DNA of 64,000 bases from Asterella californica. Its lineage: Eukaryota > Streptophyta > Marchantiopsida > Marchantiales > Aytoniaceae. The position numbers were made by a program, and so were the translations under genes. Shown here in pieces: positions 1 through 11,404 of the stretch. The stretch spans positions 6,200,001-6,264,000 of the forward strand of contig JAYKYS010000005.1 of assembly GCA_036924285.1 (NCBI GenBank), read 5' to 3'. Positions within the stretch are counted from its first letter, which is position 1; the number at the start of each line of letters is the position of its first letter. Below the pieces are notes generated by a model, which saw nothing but the letters and a program-made list of their open reading frames with translations, had not been told where the DNA came from and ran no database searches.

Positions 1-1150
1 TCGATCCCCTTGAAAGCTCCTAAAGATCATCTCTCAAACTCTCGGATCACTCGAAAACGTGACTCGAAGTACCGATTTGACCCCCTGACTTTGAACGACC
101 ATCACTCTTTCCTCTGATCTCCAAATCGATTGATCTTTGCCTCCAGATTGTAGCCCGGCTCGAGAGCTTTCCAACAGGATCCCACACTCCTCGAATGATC
201 CACGAGAAGACCTCCAAAACCCTAAAGCCGTCCGTAGAACTTGAATGAAGTTGATTGGTCGAGAGTAGACCAATAAGAAAAGAGATCTGAAAATCACTTT
301 TTCTCCTACTTGGTACCCTAGAACAAACTATAACCCTAATACTCTCTCACGCCTTCAAGGCATCGGCCTCAACCTTAGGGTAATCACTCTCGTCAAACTA
401 TAGAGATCATACTTAACACCTAAGACTCAATACAAAGTCAAGATGACGACCTTGAGCCGATCTATGATGAAAGATACTACAAAAGAGAATGGAGAAGCCA
501 TCACTTGATTATAGTACTCCTCGCCAAAGTTCCTTGTGATCCACGCACGATGACTGATCTTCCGCCGATAGTGACATCGAATATCCACCCAGACTTTGAA
601 AGGGATGTTGGCTAAAAAGTTCAGGTCCATTCACCCCATCAAAGTAAGATATACACTGTCAGGTTCCAATTCTCTTCGTACGTGACGATTAGTAAGATCA
701 CCGGAGTAGACGAGTCCATTGTCGTCCTCATGAACTCTTCTCCAAAGTAAGTGACGAACCACTGTCGAAAGTGATCGCGGTGGATGCAGTGAAGCTTGAT
801 ATGAAACGAGTTCATAAATGAAAGATTCAGATCTCGATTCAGTCCTCCATCCATAAATACAACTCTTTTAGTTCCTCACTTATCACGTAAGACACTAAGA
901 GACACTCATGAAATCCACCCAAAGAAGAATATCTCACGAACCTTCGATCCTCTATCTTATGCCTAAATTTGACAAGAAGAGCCACTCACGCAAATGTCCA
1001 CGGATCACTGAGTCAGCACATCTTGTTATCATGCGATTTCACATCCAAATACCGGTGAACGTGACATCTAATACGCTCTAAGGTGAGCTACACGGAAAGT
1101 TCACAAAAACCAAAAGAAAACACAACACACATTTTATACTGAATTCACCT
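1..1150. other. Unassigned sequence upstream of gypsy element A
   Basis: No intact coding region or recognised domain is visible on either strand. It lies directly upstream of the gag remnant of element A, so it may hold the decayed 5' LTR or untranslated leader of that element. I found no TG...CA ends or primer-binding site to prove this, and no match to the LTR block seen further right. Confidence 0.3.
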
Positions 1151-2913
1151 GTGAGACGTCTCACAACACGACAACGTGCACTGAGGGAGGAGATTCTAGA
1201 AGAAGATATTGATAGAGTCATCAGGAGGACATTCCTTGATTGGATAGAGCGTCAGCCTGGATGTACCATGGGCTTGAATGAGTTGGTTCGTGAGTTTGTA
1301 AAGAGGTATTCGCAGCTTTTTGGTCTGCAAAGAGTTGACAGAGTTGTTCTTCGGGACTATGGATGAGTCTACAGCAGATAGACTTTGTTTCATGTTAGCT
1401 GATCGTGGAGCAGAAGGATGAGTTCCATCAGATTAGAGAAGAGTGGAAGAAGTAGTATCTACTCTTGCTAGACAACGTCGTGGCAAGATGGCAGTAGCTG
1501 GACAACTAGAGACCTTGTCAGAACATAGAATGATCCTTCAAGTCTTTGTAGTTCCTCCGATAGTTCACCAAGCACATGTGAGGGTTCCTCAGGCACATGT
1601 AGTGCATGTCCTAGCACAGAGAGGTCCTAGACAGCAGCGACTTGTTGAAAACTGAAATCGACATAACCTGATTGAAGAGCTCACTCAAAAGCTGAGAGAT
1701 TTCGAGTTGTAATTACAGATCTGAAAAGAGATCAGCGACTAGCAGCACCATATGCTCGATCTATAGAGAGAACTTTTATCAAGAGGTGTATTTGATGCGA
1801 CAGTCTAGATCATCTCAGTGGAGATTGTAAAGACTTAGCGGTTGTCTTGCAAGAGGGCGTGTTCAATTATCAGAACAAAAGGTTGCATCTAATCGTCATT
1901 AGGCAACCTCTGAACACGCATTTTGGAAGAGGAGGAATGAGGAGTTTGCTCTCACCACTTACTGGTGTGAACACTACAGCAATGACTGTGGGCTCTACAG
2001 AAGCTGGTGTATATACGGAGAGAGTTGAGGTGCGCTCTAATCCAACTATAGCTGAACAAGCTGCGTCAGTTGAAACGATGAAGAGAGGCGCAGAAAGCAT
2101 TAGGAGAGCTACTAGATAGAGAGACCCAGTAGATGCAACTTCTGTTTGAGCATTCTTGGAAGCAAGCAGTAAACAAGATGCAATTATAGAAGACAAGAGA
2201 CGACGAGATGCTTCTGACTTAGATGTAAGAGCACATGATGATGGTGATCGTCGAAGAGTTACGAGGAAAAGAGCAGTGGAGCCATCATCATATGGATCGA
2301 TACAAACTGATAGGTTTCCTACTTCATAAGATATACCTTCCACCAGTACAGTTCCACCACCTGCAATAGATCCTATGAAAGGTGTACAAGGTTTGTCACA
2401 GGAGGCAACTACTACTGACAAAGTGCAACAACACAAGAGAAAGAAAAGGCTCCACTTACAAGTTGACCACAGACATCAAAACGGCAACAGACTTGCATAC
2501 TATTCTGGAATAACGCATTCTAGATGCTAGAGTGGAGTTTTCTCTTCGAGAGGTACTTGGTATCACGAAAAGAGAGTTTCATGAGTTGATAATTGATATA
2601 TGAAAAGAAAGAGACATGTGTTGGCACAGCAAGTAACTAGTCCGATGGTTGGAGTGGTGGATGCTATGTTAATGAATTAGGTGATGCTGAGTACGAGACA
2701 ATGGTTGCTGGTCCTACTATTGATGAGAATGAAGATGAAGAATTTGAGGAGGACAAGTCAACAGACCTTGATTTCAAACAGAATCATTGGACACGTTGTC
2801 GGAGTGTGATCCGTCTACCTAGGAAAGCGCCGGGCTTCTGGCTGTGGTTGTTCACTCAAGAGGTTGGCTTTCAGGTTACAACAGGGGCTATAAACACTCA
2901 CACAGATGTGTAA
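1151..2913 (+). pseudogene. Ty3/gypsy gag remnant (element A)
   Basis: This is the broken gag part of a gypsy polyprotein. The first block (about 1,180-1,310) encodes REEILEEDIDRV and FLDWIE, which recurs on the - strand at about 15.1-15.3 kb. A CCHC zinc knuckle (CX2CX4HX4C) is readable at 1,787-1,828 with all four metal ligands present, but the residue before the second Cys is a TGA stop, most simply a former Trp codon. Further on, about 2,510-2,620 encodes RILDARVE followed by LREVLGITKRE, a conserved block just before the protease in this retroelement group. An acidic stretch (2,701-2,790) follows. Many stops and frameshifts show the gene is dead. Confidence 0.75.
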
Positions 2914-4140
2914 GATCTAGTAATATACCCAGAAGGCGAAATTCAGGTCTAGCTGGCAGTAATAAGATCCGGCGGTGAACTTTGACACTCACGGAGAGGA
3001 AAACTATGAAGGTTTAGACTTCTAAACTTCCCCTACATGCAAATGAGGTACTACTGAACTCACAGACGAAGTTTTAGTCTGAGATCAAATTCTGACACGG
3101 AGATATGAACAGAAAAGTTTTGAGCAAGAAAACTACAGCAATTTCTGGTACCTAGATGGCTATTTCGACCTATAACAGGAGTTTGGCTCGATCAATTTCG
3201 AAGTTTCTTACAAGATTTGCAGTTCACAGCTTGCTGAACACTCCTGTGAAGTTGGGACTCCTGATTGTTTGTAGAACTCCAGATCTCCTTCCCTGAAGTC
3301 GCTGCTCTAGATTAAGAGCTTTTCAGACCCCCTCGGCTTCAGCGGCCGCCCTGAATTACTCAGTCACTCAATCGATGCGAAACCTTTTGGGAAATCGTAG
3401 CCCTGCTGGCAGAGAACACAACCTCGAAGTTTTGAAGCAATTTCCTCAAATCTGCTGCGATTGACACTGAAAACCTTAAATCCAACAAAAGTGATTCAAT
3501 TCTAGCACAATTCGAACTTCAATTGGTCATAACTTCGTCTTTATTGCATCAAATCGATCGAAAATTTCACTGGAAGTGCTTGGCATGACGAGCCCTCTCT
3601 CCCTGTGCTCTCAGATTTCGAAGATCCCTCACCAAATGCTCGAACTCCACTCTAGAGCTCTGTTTCTAAACTTAGAGTTTTACAAAAGATAAAAATGGAC
3701 CAATGGGAGTTCATAGCTCCACTTGACTGTCCTTTTGTGCCTTAAACTACCTGGTAACTTATCTACACTCATAGCCCCCTAGAGTGCCAGCATATAACTT
3801 AAACTACCTTAAATGACACATAGCCCCGAAAAATAACTTAAATTAGCTAGAAAGCGTGCATGGGCGACAAGTAAGTACAACCCATGAGCTCAAACCCCTA
3901 TCAGCATGGAAATCCTAAGTTATGTACATTGAACGTCATAGACAAGTAAGAAGTCACTTGCACAAGCGCACAAATGCTTGAACAAGATAACTAACATACT
4001 ATCAGCCTGTTAGGACTCAAAATAGTGTTAACACCGTATGCAAAGGTGTCAAACATATACATAAAGGACTAGAAGTAATATGAGCTAACTTCTAGAACTA
4101 CCAAACCTAAGCGTCGGAGTAGAAGTCAAGCATGTAGCCG
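2914..4140. repeat. Insertion between gag and protease of element A
   Basis: In the - strand copy of the same family the RILDARVE block and the protease lie about 350 bases apart. Here they are about 1.7 kb apart, with this 1.2 kb stretch between them. It has no readable retroelement domain and is rich in short motifs such as ATAGCCCC and AACTTAAACTACC. I infer an inserted element or solo LTR; clear ends and a target duplication were not found. Confidence 0.4.
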
Positions 4141-4149
4141 CCAAGTAGC

Positions 4150-4440
4150 GCGACAACGTGCAACAATGGAGATGTAGGTTCGACTTGGAGGGCTTTCTGA
4201 ATCGATACATGCACTTGTGGATCATGGATCGAAAATCAACATTATTTCAAATGAGGTGTATGAGAAGAGACGATGGTCCATAAAAAAAATCATGGTTGGG
4301 TACTCAGAGAGTTACCAAAAGGATGAGTTATATGGAACTTCTCCAAATATACGTGTAAGGATTAGAGGTGTAGAGGTTGATCAACATTTCTTTGTATAAT
4401 CATCTATCTCTTATCCTGTCATACTAGGCTAGTCTTACAT
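4150..4440 (+). pseudogene. Retroviral-type aspartic protease remnant (element A)
   Basis: The stretch encodes LVDHGSKINIIS with the DHGS active-site tetrad at 4,220-4,231. It stands in place of the usual D-S/T-G, as in other members of this gypsy group. About 150 bases later it reads VDQHFFV, followed after a stop by a decayed strand that resembles SYPVILG. The same order is seen on the - strand at 11.4-11.7 kb. A stop after the HFFV motif and loss of flanking frame show it is not functional. The enzyme would have cut the gag-pol polyprotein. Confidence 0.7.
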
Positions 4441-5510
4441 CACCGATGTTCAAATGGAGACAAAGATGATGAATGATGGATCTCATTATGCATACATTCG
4501 GAGTCTTGATGACAAGTATTCAATACAGTTTTTGACTATTCGTTTGAGACATGAGCGGAATCGATAAATCCTTAGAGATTCTCTGACAAAGAGATGTAAG
4601 AGTTTTCGCAATCTACTCTTGTAGAGCGGGATGACAGGGGTGTAGAACCTACTGTTGAGATCTCATCAAAGTTGATACACAAAGTAGAAGAGTCAGATGA
4701 GAAATATGTAGAAGAGTTTGAACACGTGTATAGTGTACAATTGGCAGTTTGGATTGTTGATGTTCGAAAACGATGGGTGGAGTCAATTTACGAGAGTTGA
4801 GGATATGAAGGAAAATACAAAAAATGAGTGGTGAAACAGGTATCAAAGCTATGACGTGCAGGGATTCTGCATGAGGATGATGTAGTTTATGGCTTGTTTG
4901 AGGAGTTCGTGTTTGTACAGTCAGTTGCTAGTTGGTTGAACAGTGTAAGTAGATTGATAGAGGAGAAAGATGATATGATGATGATTCCTATCCACTCTCA
5001 ACCATTATGAGGAGATCATTATGTATTTGCAGTTCTTTCCTCATCTGATGCAGAACAGTGAGAGAAGGGAAGCAGTTTGTTGATGTGCACTTCCTCAGGA
5101 AGCCAAAGTTCATGCGAAGTACAAATTTATACTGAGAAAAGTGAAGCCAGTAGCAACTCAACTATCTGCTAACTCACATACAGTTAGTGGGCACTGAGCT
5201 CATATTGCATGATCATAGACAAGTAGGACATCAATTTATCAAGGAGACGATGAGAGAGCTCCAGATAGGAGAGGATGATTTCTTGACTGAGGTTGAGAAG
5301 ACGGTTTTTGAGCAGATGTAGCGGATCATGGTAAAGCATTTTCTTTTTCAGCAAAGGAGATAGATTTTCTGGATCCAAAGATAATAGCGCTTATGGTTAT
5401 ATTCACAATCTCTCATGTGCATTGAGATCTGAAACCACTTTTGGTTCCTCGTGTCTTATTACTTGAACTCTTTGAGTTGCTGAAAGAGAAAGTACAAATG
5501 ACCATACTCT
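4441..5510 (+). pseudogene. Pol linker between protease and RT (element A)
   Basis: This is a degenerate pol region with no enzyme domain of its own. Around 5,245-5,345 the + strand reads RELQIGEDDFLTEVEK and then FEQM followed by a stop. Around 5,365-5,510 it reads LDPKIIA, VIFTISHVH and LVPRVLLLELFELLKEKV, the usual run-in to the RT domain of this gypsy group. Several frameshifts are present. The part at about 5,430-5,510 reappears at the left end of the RT block at 10.6 kb, which helps define that block. Confidence 0.6.
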
Positions 5511-5513
5511 AGC

Positions 5514-6225
5514 ATGTGGTTCAATGTACCCAAGAAGTCAAGAACCATGCGTTTCATTCAAGACCTACAACCTGCGAATAACATGACCGTTCGTAACGTT
5601 GGGACGGGTCTAGTGATTGATGAGATAGCGGAGGCATTTGCAAGGAGAGCTATCTATTCGATTGGAGATCTATATTCTGGTTATGATCAATTTTACTTGT
5701 CTATCGAAAGTAGAGATCTGACCACTGTGTGTACACTTTGAGATTGATGCGGATGTGTACTCTCTCTCAAGGAGCGACAAATTCAGTAGCTCATATGCAG
5801 AATGAGATGCATAAGATATTACGGGAGTTTGTACCTGAGGTTATCATTCTATTTCTAGATGATATTCCTATAAAAGGTTGAGGACAAGGATGAAGCAATA
5901 CTCGCGAATGGATTTAGGAGGTTTGTTGCAGATCACATCAGAGATGTAGAACGTATTTTGACTTGTTTGGAGGAGGTACATCTTATCCTGTCAAGAGCTA
6001 AGTCTAAGTTTGGTGTGTCAGAGATTTTAGTAGTTAGTCATTTTTGTAGTGCTTTTGGGAGACGAGCAAATCTAGAGAAAGTTGACGCTATAGCTAGGAT
6101 GGCAGACTGTACAAATATCATAGAGTTTCGACGCTTTCTAGGAGATTGTGTACTTTACCGCTTATCCTTTCTTCATTATGCTCATGTTGCGGAGCCTTTG
6201 TATGCGTTATAGAGGAAGGACAAGA
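5514..6225 (+). pseudogene. Ty3/gypsy reverse transcriptase remnant (element A)
   Basis: The RT is recognised from RFIQDLQPANN near the start, then IYSIGDLYSGYDQF, ESRDLTT and, after a frameshift, the YXDD-type catalytic box as FLDD at 5,852-5,863. SVAHMQNEMHK-type sequence lies between them. A later block (about 5,960-6,215) encodes the palm-thumb part ending FRRFLGDC and HYAHVAEPLYAL. Stops and frameshifts (for example after VCTL near 5,740) break the reading frame. A second copy on the same strand lies at 10,606-11,404. Confidence 0.85.
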
Positions 6226-6740
6226 GGTTTGTATGGACTTTAGTCCATCAAGAAGCTATGAATAGGTTGAAGGAGACTCTGAAGTCTCCACCTATGTTGA
6301 AAAGAATACATTATGACTGTGCAGATCTGTCATTGTCACAGTGGATACTTGTCCAAAGGCGATTGGTTGGACAATACGTCAAGATGATGCGAGTGGTGTA
6401 CGATTTATCTCTAGATTTGGGGTTAGAATCAGACGGATAGACAACGAGATTATCCTCAAGTGAAGCGTGAGTTGTGGGGTGTGGTTATCGCGATGAAGAC
6501 ATATCGTGAGTTTTTTATTAATGCTCATGTAGTTTTATGATAGACTTTCTATCGTTGCTCGGCATGATATCCAACTGTAACACATCGGACATAGGGATGT
6601 TGCGTTGGATTGTCTACATCAGGAGCTTGAATCCAAAGCTGAAGCATATAAAAGATGAGAATGTGGTAGCAGATATGTTGTCAAGAGCTCGTTATTATGG
6701 ACAAGGATATTATGTCTTCAGAAGCTGAGAAAGAAAACAC
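6226..6740 (+). pseudogene. Retroelement RNase H remnant (element A)
   Basis: This follows the RT in the normal pol order. The + strand retains the tether FVWTLVHQEAMNRLKE and then a broken RNase H fold. It aligns by eye with the clearer - strand copy at 10,287-10,598, including the VKRELWG segment near 6,460. Frame changes near 6,360 and 6,440 destroy the enzyme. The linker into integrase (MLSRARYYGQGYY) ends the block. Confidence 0.6.
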
Positions 6741-7440
6741 TTGAATTTGTCGGAGGGGAAGAGAGATGGAGCGAAGTAGAGTTCAGAGAGATAAGGAAAC
6801 AAGCATAGAACTATCTTCTACGCGATGGATGCTTTTGGAGATGGCCACAGAGAAGAGATGGAATGTTCATACAAGTAGTGGACGATCTGCAGACTAAGCA
6901 ACAACGAATGAAGGAGTTTCATGACACCTTGTGGGCTGGACATCGAGGGATTTATGCTACTTACGTAAAGTTGAAGGAGAGATACTAGTGAAAAGGTATG
7001 TATCGAGATGTGATGAACTATGTTAGTTCGTGCCTGCATTGGCAGTTTTACTGAAGATGCGATATAGGGATGATCTTGTGCCAACTTATCCGCCTTGCAT
7101 TCACTTTCAATGGGTTCTCGACTTGGTGATAATACCTCCAAGGTTATGAGATATGTGATATTTTTGCTCGTGAAGACCTCTCCAACTTTGTAGAAGAGCG
7201 AGCACTAAGGACGAAGACTACGGAAGATATATGTAGGTTTGTACTTGAAGACATTGTTTGTAGGTATGGATCTATAGGGAGACTACGGACGGACAAAAGA
7301 GAATTGCATGATGCAGAAGCGAAGAAGTTTTTTGCTCGATATGGTGTGAAGCTCAAGCTTACTACTGCGATGAACCCAGAGAGAATTGGCAAGAGTTTGG
7401 AGTTCTCCTCATGAAGAACGGTGAGAAATTTGATCACATG
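6741..7440 (+). pseudogene. Retroelement integrase remnant (element A)
   Basis: The + strand carries the zinc-binding HHCC part (FHDTLWAGHRGIYATYVKLKERY at about 6,918-6,985, then SSCLHW where the second Cys of CX2C has become Trp). The catalytic core follows with WVLDLV, REDLSNFVEERALRTKTT, CRYGSIGRLRTD and FFARYGVKLKLTTAMNPE. It breaks off at about 7,437, where the LTR-like block begins, so the last part of the core and the C-terminal domain are missing. Stops lie near 6,988 and 7,150. Confidence 0.75.
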
Positions 7441-7442
7441 AG

Positions 7443-8342
7443 GTAAAAAATTGACTTAAATCGTTCTTTTGCGGCTTAACTTCACTTAAAATACACAACA
7501 TAATAATCTGATCTATGTACGGTCTTCTCTTATCATAGATAAGAACATATTAATCGCATAGGCGTCAAAAACGACGATTTGGTTCACCGACCACGAAGAA
7601 CAACCCAACCTCAAGTCGTAGGTGAATAAAATATGACGTAAGCGTCTCCTTGTGAGTCAATTTTCCTCACGTCTCTCATATCGTTTGATGAAATTTCATA
7701 TCGTCTTCAATTTTTTGAAGAACTCGGTGTTTGATCTCGATGGATCCAAGGACTTCGGAACGGTCTAAATGCTCCAATTCTCTTTCGTAAGCCAGTGAAG
7801 CACTCCAATTTTCTTTTCCTACGTCTCAATTCTCTCCAAAAATACACCACGATCCACCTCTTCATGAATCATCTTAACCAACACGTAGCCAACACATATT
7901 TGAACCCAATGACACCTTGTGCACATGCATTAGACCTCCAAATCCTCTGAAAAGTTTATCATCAAGTCGCATACATAAGCTATCCCTTAAGCTGACTCTT
8001 TATGTCTGTTCACAGTACGTGAGGTTTTCATAGATAATGATCAAGCAGCCCTTTGCCCTCTTAGTATAGCATCAATAATGCAAATATCCAATCAACATCG
8101 ATAAGCTAGAGCTTAGCTTGATTTTCTCATCTTTCGAATCTCATAGCTTTATCATTAAGCGTCAATATGAGGTAAATGAAGTGCCCATGGGGAGCTAACA
8201 ATGAACTCTATCACTTGGTGTAGTGAAAGTGAAGATCTGAAAGTTGTGTAAAAATTCTATATTTATTCCTTAAACGTCGTTGGAGCGATTATGCATAACA
8301 TCAATTTTGGATTTTTAGGTAGAGTCGGTTCACGACACGAGA
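7443..8342 (-). repeat. Truncated copy of the gypsy LTR
   Basis: This block aligns along its length with 13,266-14,346, the distal part of the solo LTR. Shared runs include ATCGTCTTCAATTT, GATGGATCCAAGGAC and a CACGACACGA end. It lacks the first ~780 bases of the + strand layout and has only one copy of the 157-base tandem unit. Compared with the other copy it is strongly enriched in T and A where the other has C and G, mostly at CG sites, which suggests long exposure to methylation-driven decay. Confidence 0.75.
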
Positions 8343-8699
8343 CCGTTTGACCAAGAACCACTGTAACACATAAGAAAACCAAAAGATGCTCAAAAATAGT
8401 AATATAAGGATCAAACTCACGGAGATAATATCATCCAAATGTAGTAAACAAGTGATAAAGGTGATTTTTATCGTTGTCTTTTATTCTCATAGGCAGAAAT
8501 CAGTCCGAGTAGAAATCAAACTCAGATCTATCCAACAAGACAGAGTTGATAATTTTGACAAATAACATAACAGATATTAAACATGCCAGGGACCTCAAGA
8601 AAAAAATAAACAACAAGAATACTGAGTCACGGATAACAAGTCTTAACAGATAAGTACTGTTGAAGTGCTACTAAGTAGCTTCTATCACCATAAATGCTA
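8343..8699. other. Unassigned retroelement flank
   Basis: AT-rich sequence between the truncated LTR and the GAAG-rich block. No coding potential and no repeat match within the window were recognised. It may be an untranslated part of a gypsy element. Confidence 0.3.
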
Positions 8700-9130
8700 A
8701 GTATCTTCACTACTACTGTTATCGGAAACTCTGACGCAGAAGACTCTTCTTCGGCCGAAGTACGAAGTACAACTTCTTCTGAAGTGACTTCCTAAGAAGA
8801 ACTTCACCACGAAGATACTTCTTAAGAAGAACAACTTACTCTAAAGAAACTTTGTCCTAAAACTACTTCGTAGTTGCTGGTTTGTTCTCAGACTTCGCCA
8901 CAAACTTCTTACTCTAATTTCAGTTATAACTGACAAAGAACTTCGTCACCTAGACTAACTCATACCACAACACACTATGAAACTTCGTAGGTAAAACTCT
9001 GAAGAAGACAAGTACACAATGGCTCCGTAAACTTCAGAAATAGAAATCCAAATAACAAACACATAGAGGTCTTGAGAATGAACAACACAAGGCTTATATA
9101 CAACTTCGCTCGAAGATGACGGATCTCACT
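8700..9130. repeat. CTTC/GAAG-rich degenerate simple repeat
   Basis: The stretch is dominated by interspersed CTTC, GAAG and palindromic CTTCTTAAGAAG-type words, for example CTTCCTAAGAAGAACTTC and CTTCTTAAGAAGAAC. Copies are irregularly spaced, so it is a degenerate simple repeat or a hairpin-prone tail, not a clean microsatellite. No protein signal is present. Confidence 0.5.
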
Positions 9131-9329
9131 TCTTAAGAAGAAGGATTACATCTTCGTTGTTAGATCACGTCCCTTAGACTGCAGAACAGAAGTACCTACA
9201 CTACCTAACCGTAATTCTATAGTTATACTACACAATGATAACTTAACTATCTCCTTAATCTCTTTCATCTCTCTAACTATCCTCTTAGCTACTCTAACTA
9301 TTCTACTCTCCGAAATGTCTACCATCACA

Positions 9330-10205
9330 TGCTTTCACCAAGGCTTGAACAATCGATGGGTGTCCATGCTCGCTCTTACCAATCCCCTCCAGATTCATGA
9401 CAGTAGTAAGTTTGAGTTTCACTCCGTATTGAGCAAAGAACTCCTTCACTTTTGTACCATGTAACTCTCTTCTGTATACGCGTAATCTTCCTATAGACTC
9501 ATATCTACAAATGATATCTTGAAGAACAAACCTACATTATACCTTCTATCATCTTCGTTCTCGAAGCTCGTCCCTCTACAAAGTTGGAGAGGTCTTCACG
9601 AGCCAACACCAAGTACCTCATACCCCGTAACCTCGAGGCATCACCACAAAATCAAGAACCATTGGAAGTGAATACTAGGCGGATAAGTAGGCACCAGATC
9701 ATCTCTATAACGCACCTTTGAGTAGAACTGACAATGCAAGCATGAGCTCACAAAGTTCATCACATCCTGATACAAACCTTTCCACTAGTATCGCTCTTTT
9801 AACTTTGTGTAAGTAGCTCAAACTCCCTGATGTCCGACCCACAAGGTGGCATGAAACTCCTTCACCAGTTGTTGCTTGGTATGTAGATCATCTATAACTC
9901 GTAGAAGTGCTTCATCTCTTCTCTTTGGACGCTTTCAAAGATATTCCTCTTGTAACAAGTAATTATATGCCTTTCTCCTTATCTCTCTGAACTGAACTTC
10001 ACTCCAATCTTCACGTCTTTCTAAAGTACTCAAGTAGTACCTTATGTCATGAAGTCTACTTGTAAAACTCTTCCCTAAACAAGAACGGCTCCAAGTTTGC
10101 AACATGTCGACCAACTTGGCATCAAACATCTCTCTTCTCTTCATCCTCAACTTCTACCACCATCTCATCCTCAAACTATATAACGAGCCCTAGATAACAT
10201 GTCTG
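9330..10205 (-). pseudogene. Retroelement integrase remnant (- strand element)
   Basis: Read on the - strand, the stretch gives the linker YYLSTLERREDWSEVQFREI with IRRKAYNYLLQE (about 10,050-9,940), then the zinc-binding part HATLWVGH and SSCLHCQF with both Cys pairs kept. The core follows, and the segment around the last catalytic Glu reads GIGKSEHGHPSIVQALVKACD at about 9,395-9,330. It is better preserved than the + strand copy at 6.7-7.4 kb and extends further toward the C-terminus. Frameshifts and stops remain, so it is a pseudogene. Confidence 0.75.
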
Positions 10206-10286
10206 CTACTGGATTTTCTTTCCCAGCTATGTGTTTCAGACTCCGGATGTAAGCAATCCATTGCAACATTGCTATGTTTGCTTATT

Positions 10287-10598
10287 TCAGTTTGTTATCA
10301 TATCAAGCAAATGTAAACAATCTGTTTCTAAGATCAGACGAGCTCCAATCAAGAACTCTCGATCTACCTTCATAGCAATAAAAGCTCCCCACAACTCACA
10401 CTTCACTTGAGAATAGTTACGTTGTTTGTCTGTCAAGACAAGAGTTCCAAATCTAGAAACAAACAACACACCATCTGCATCTTCTTGATCAACTACCCAT
10501 CCAATCGCTTTTGGACTCGTATCCACTATTAGTATCACATGTCTCTCAATCTCATAATTAAAATAGCTTCGATGGTTATCTTCACTGTTTCTCCGCAC
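10287..10598 (-). pseudogene. Retroelement RNase H remnant (- strand element)
   Basis: This is the longest unbroken piece of the - strand pol gene, about 100 codons. It reads HVILIVDTSPKAIGWVV, then GVLFVSRFGTLVL, RNYSQVKCELWGAFIAM and LILETDCLHLLDMI. The Asp in VDTS, the Glu in CELWG and the Asp in ETDC fit the RNase H catalytic triad of Ty3/gypsy. It degrades the RNA strand of RNA:DNA hybrids. It follows RT and precedes integrase in the - strand order, but the RT beside it is on the other strand. Confidence 0.8.
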
Positions 10599-10605
10599 CT
10601 TAGGA

Positions 10606-11404
10606 CTTGAAACCGATTCTAATCCCTCGTGCTTTGCTACCGGAGCTCATTGAGCTATTGAAAGAAAAGATGCGGATGAGTATTCTTGAACCATCTTTAG
10701 CTCCTTACTCTAGCCGATGGATCACAATGCCTAAGAAGACATGAGCTTTGTGCTTTATCTAGGACCTACAACTTGCCAACAACGTCACGATTCAAAATGT
10801 TAGGACATGCCTTGTGGTTGATGAGATAGTTGAGGCGTTTGCTGGAAGGTCGGTCTATTCTATTGGAGATTTGTTTTCAGATTACGATCAATTTCAACTT
10901 GCTTCAGAGAGTAGAGACTTGATTACCATGCGTACATCTTTGGGATTGATGCGGATGTCCACTCTTTTGGGAGTAACAAACTCGATAGCCCATATGCAAA
11001 ACATGATGTATAAGGTGTTATGAGAGTTTGTAACTAAGATCACTATCTCATTTCTGGATGATATCCTCAGGAAAGGTTGTCTTGTAGAAGACAAAGACAA
11101 AACTATGACTTCATATGGTTGCAGAAAGTTTATTGCAAATCATATTCGAGATGTGGGTCAGATTCTAACACGTTTGGAGGGAGTACACCTCACTTTGTCA
11201 GGTACCAAATCTCATTTTTGAATGTCATAGATTGTGGTGGTTGGTCATTTGTGCGATACTTTTAGGAAGGTAGATGCTATAGCAAGGACAGCAGACTGTA
11301 CTAATATCACTGAGGTTCAACATTTCTTAGGAGCTTGTGTGTTCTTTCGCGTGTGTATTTCTCATTATGCACACGTTATCGAGCCTCTGTATGCACTTTT
11401 GTAG
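10606..11404 (+). pseudogene. Reverse transcriptase block in inverted orientation
   Basis: The + strand reads the RT of the same gypsy family: LIPRALLPELIELLKEKM, then VDEIVEAFAGRSVYSIGDLF, QLASESRDLITMRTSLGL, SIAHMQNMMYKVL, the FLDD catalytic box at 11,051-11,062 and HYAHVIEPLYALL at the end. It covers the part of element A from about 5,430 to 6,225. Its neighbours on both sides (protease to the right, RNase H and integrase to the left) are on the - strand, so the block sits where RT should be but points the wrong way. Stops (after KVL near 11,023) show it is dead. Confidence 0.8.

Noticed and set aside
7443..8342. 3' LTR of element A
   Set aside because: The block matches the LTR that is oriented on the - strand and begins inside integrase, so it is not a proper downstream LTR of element A.
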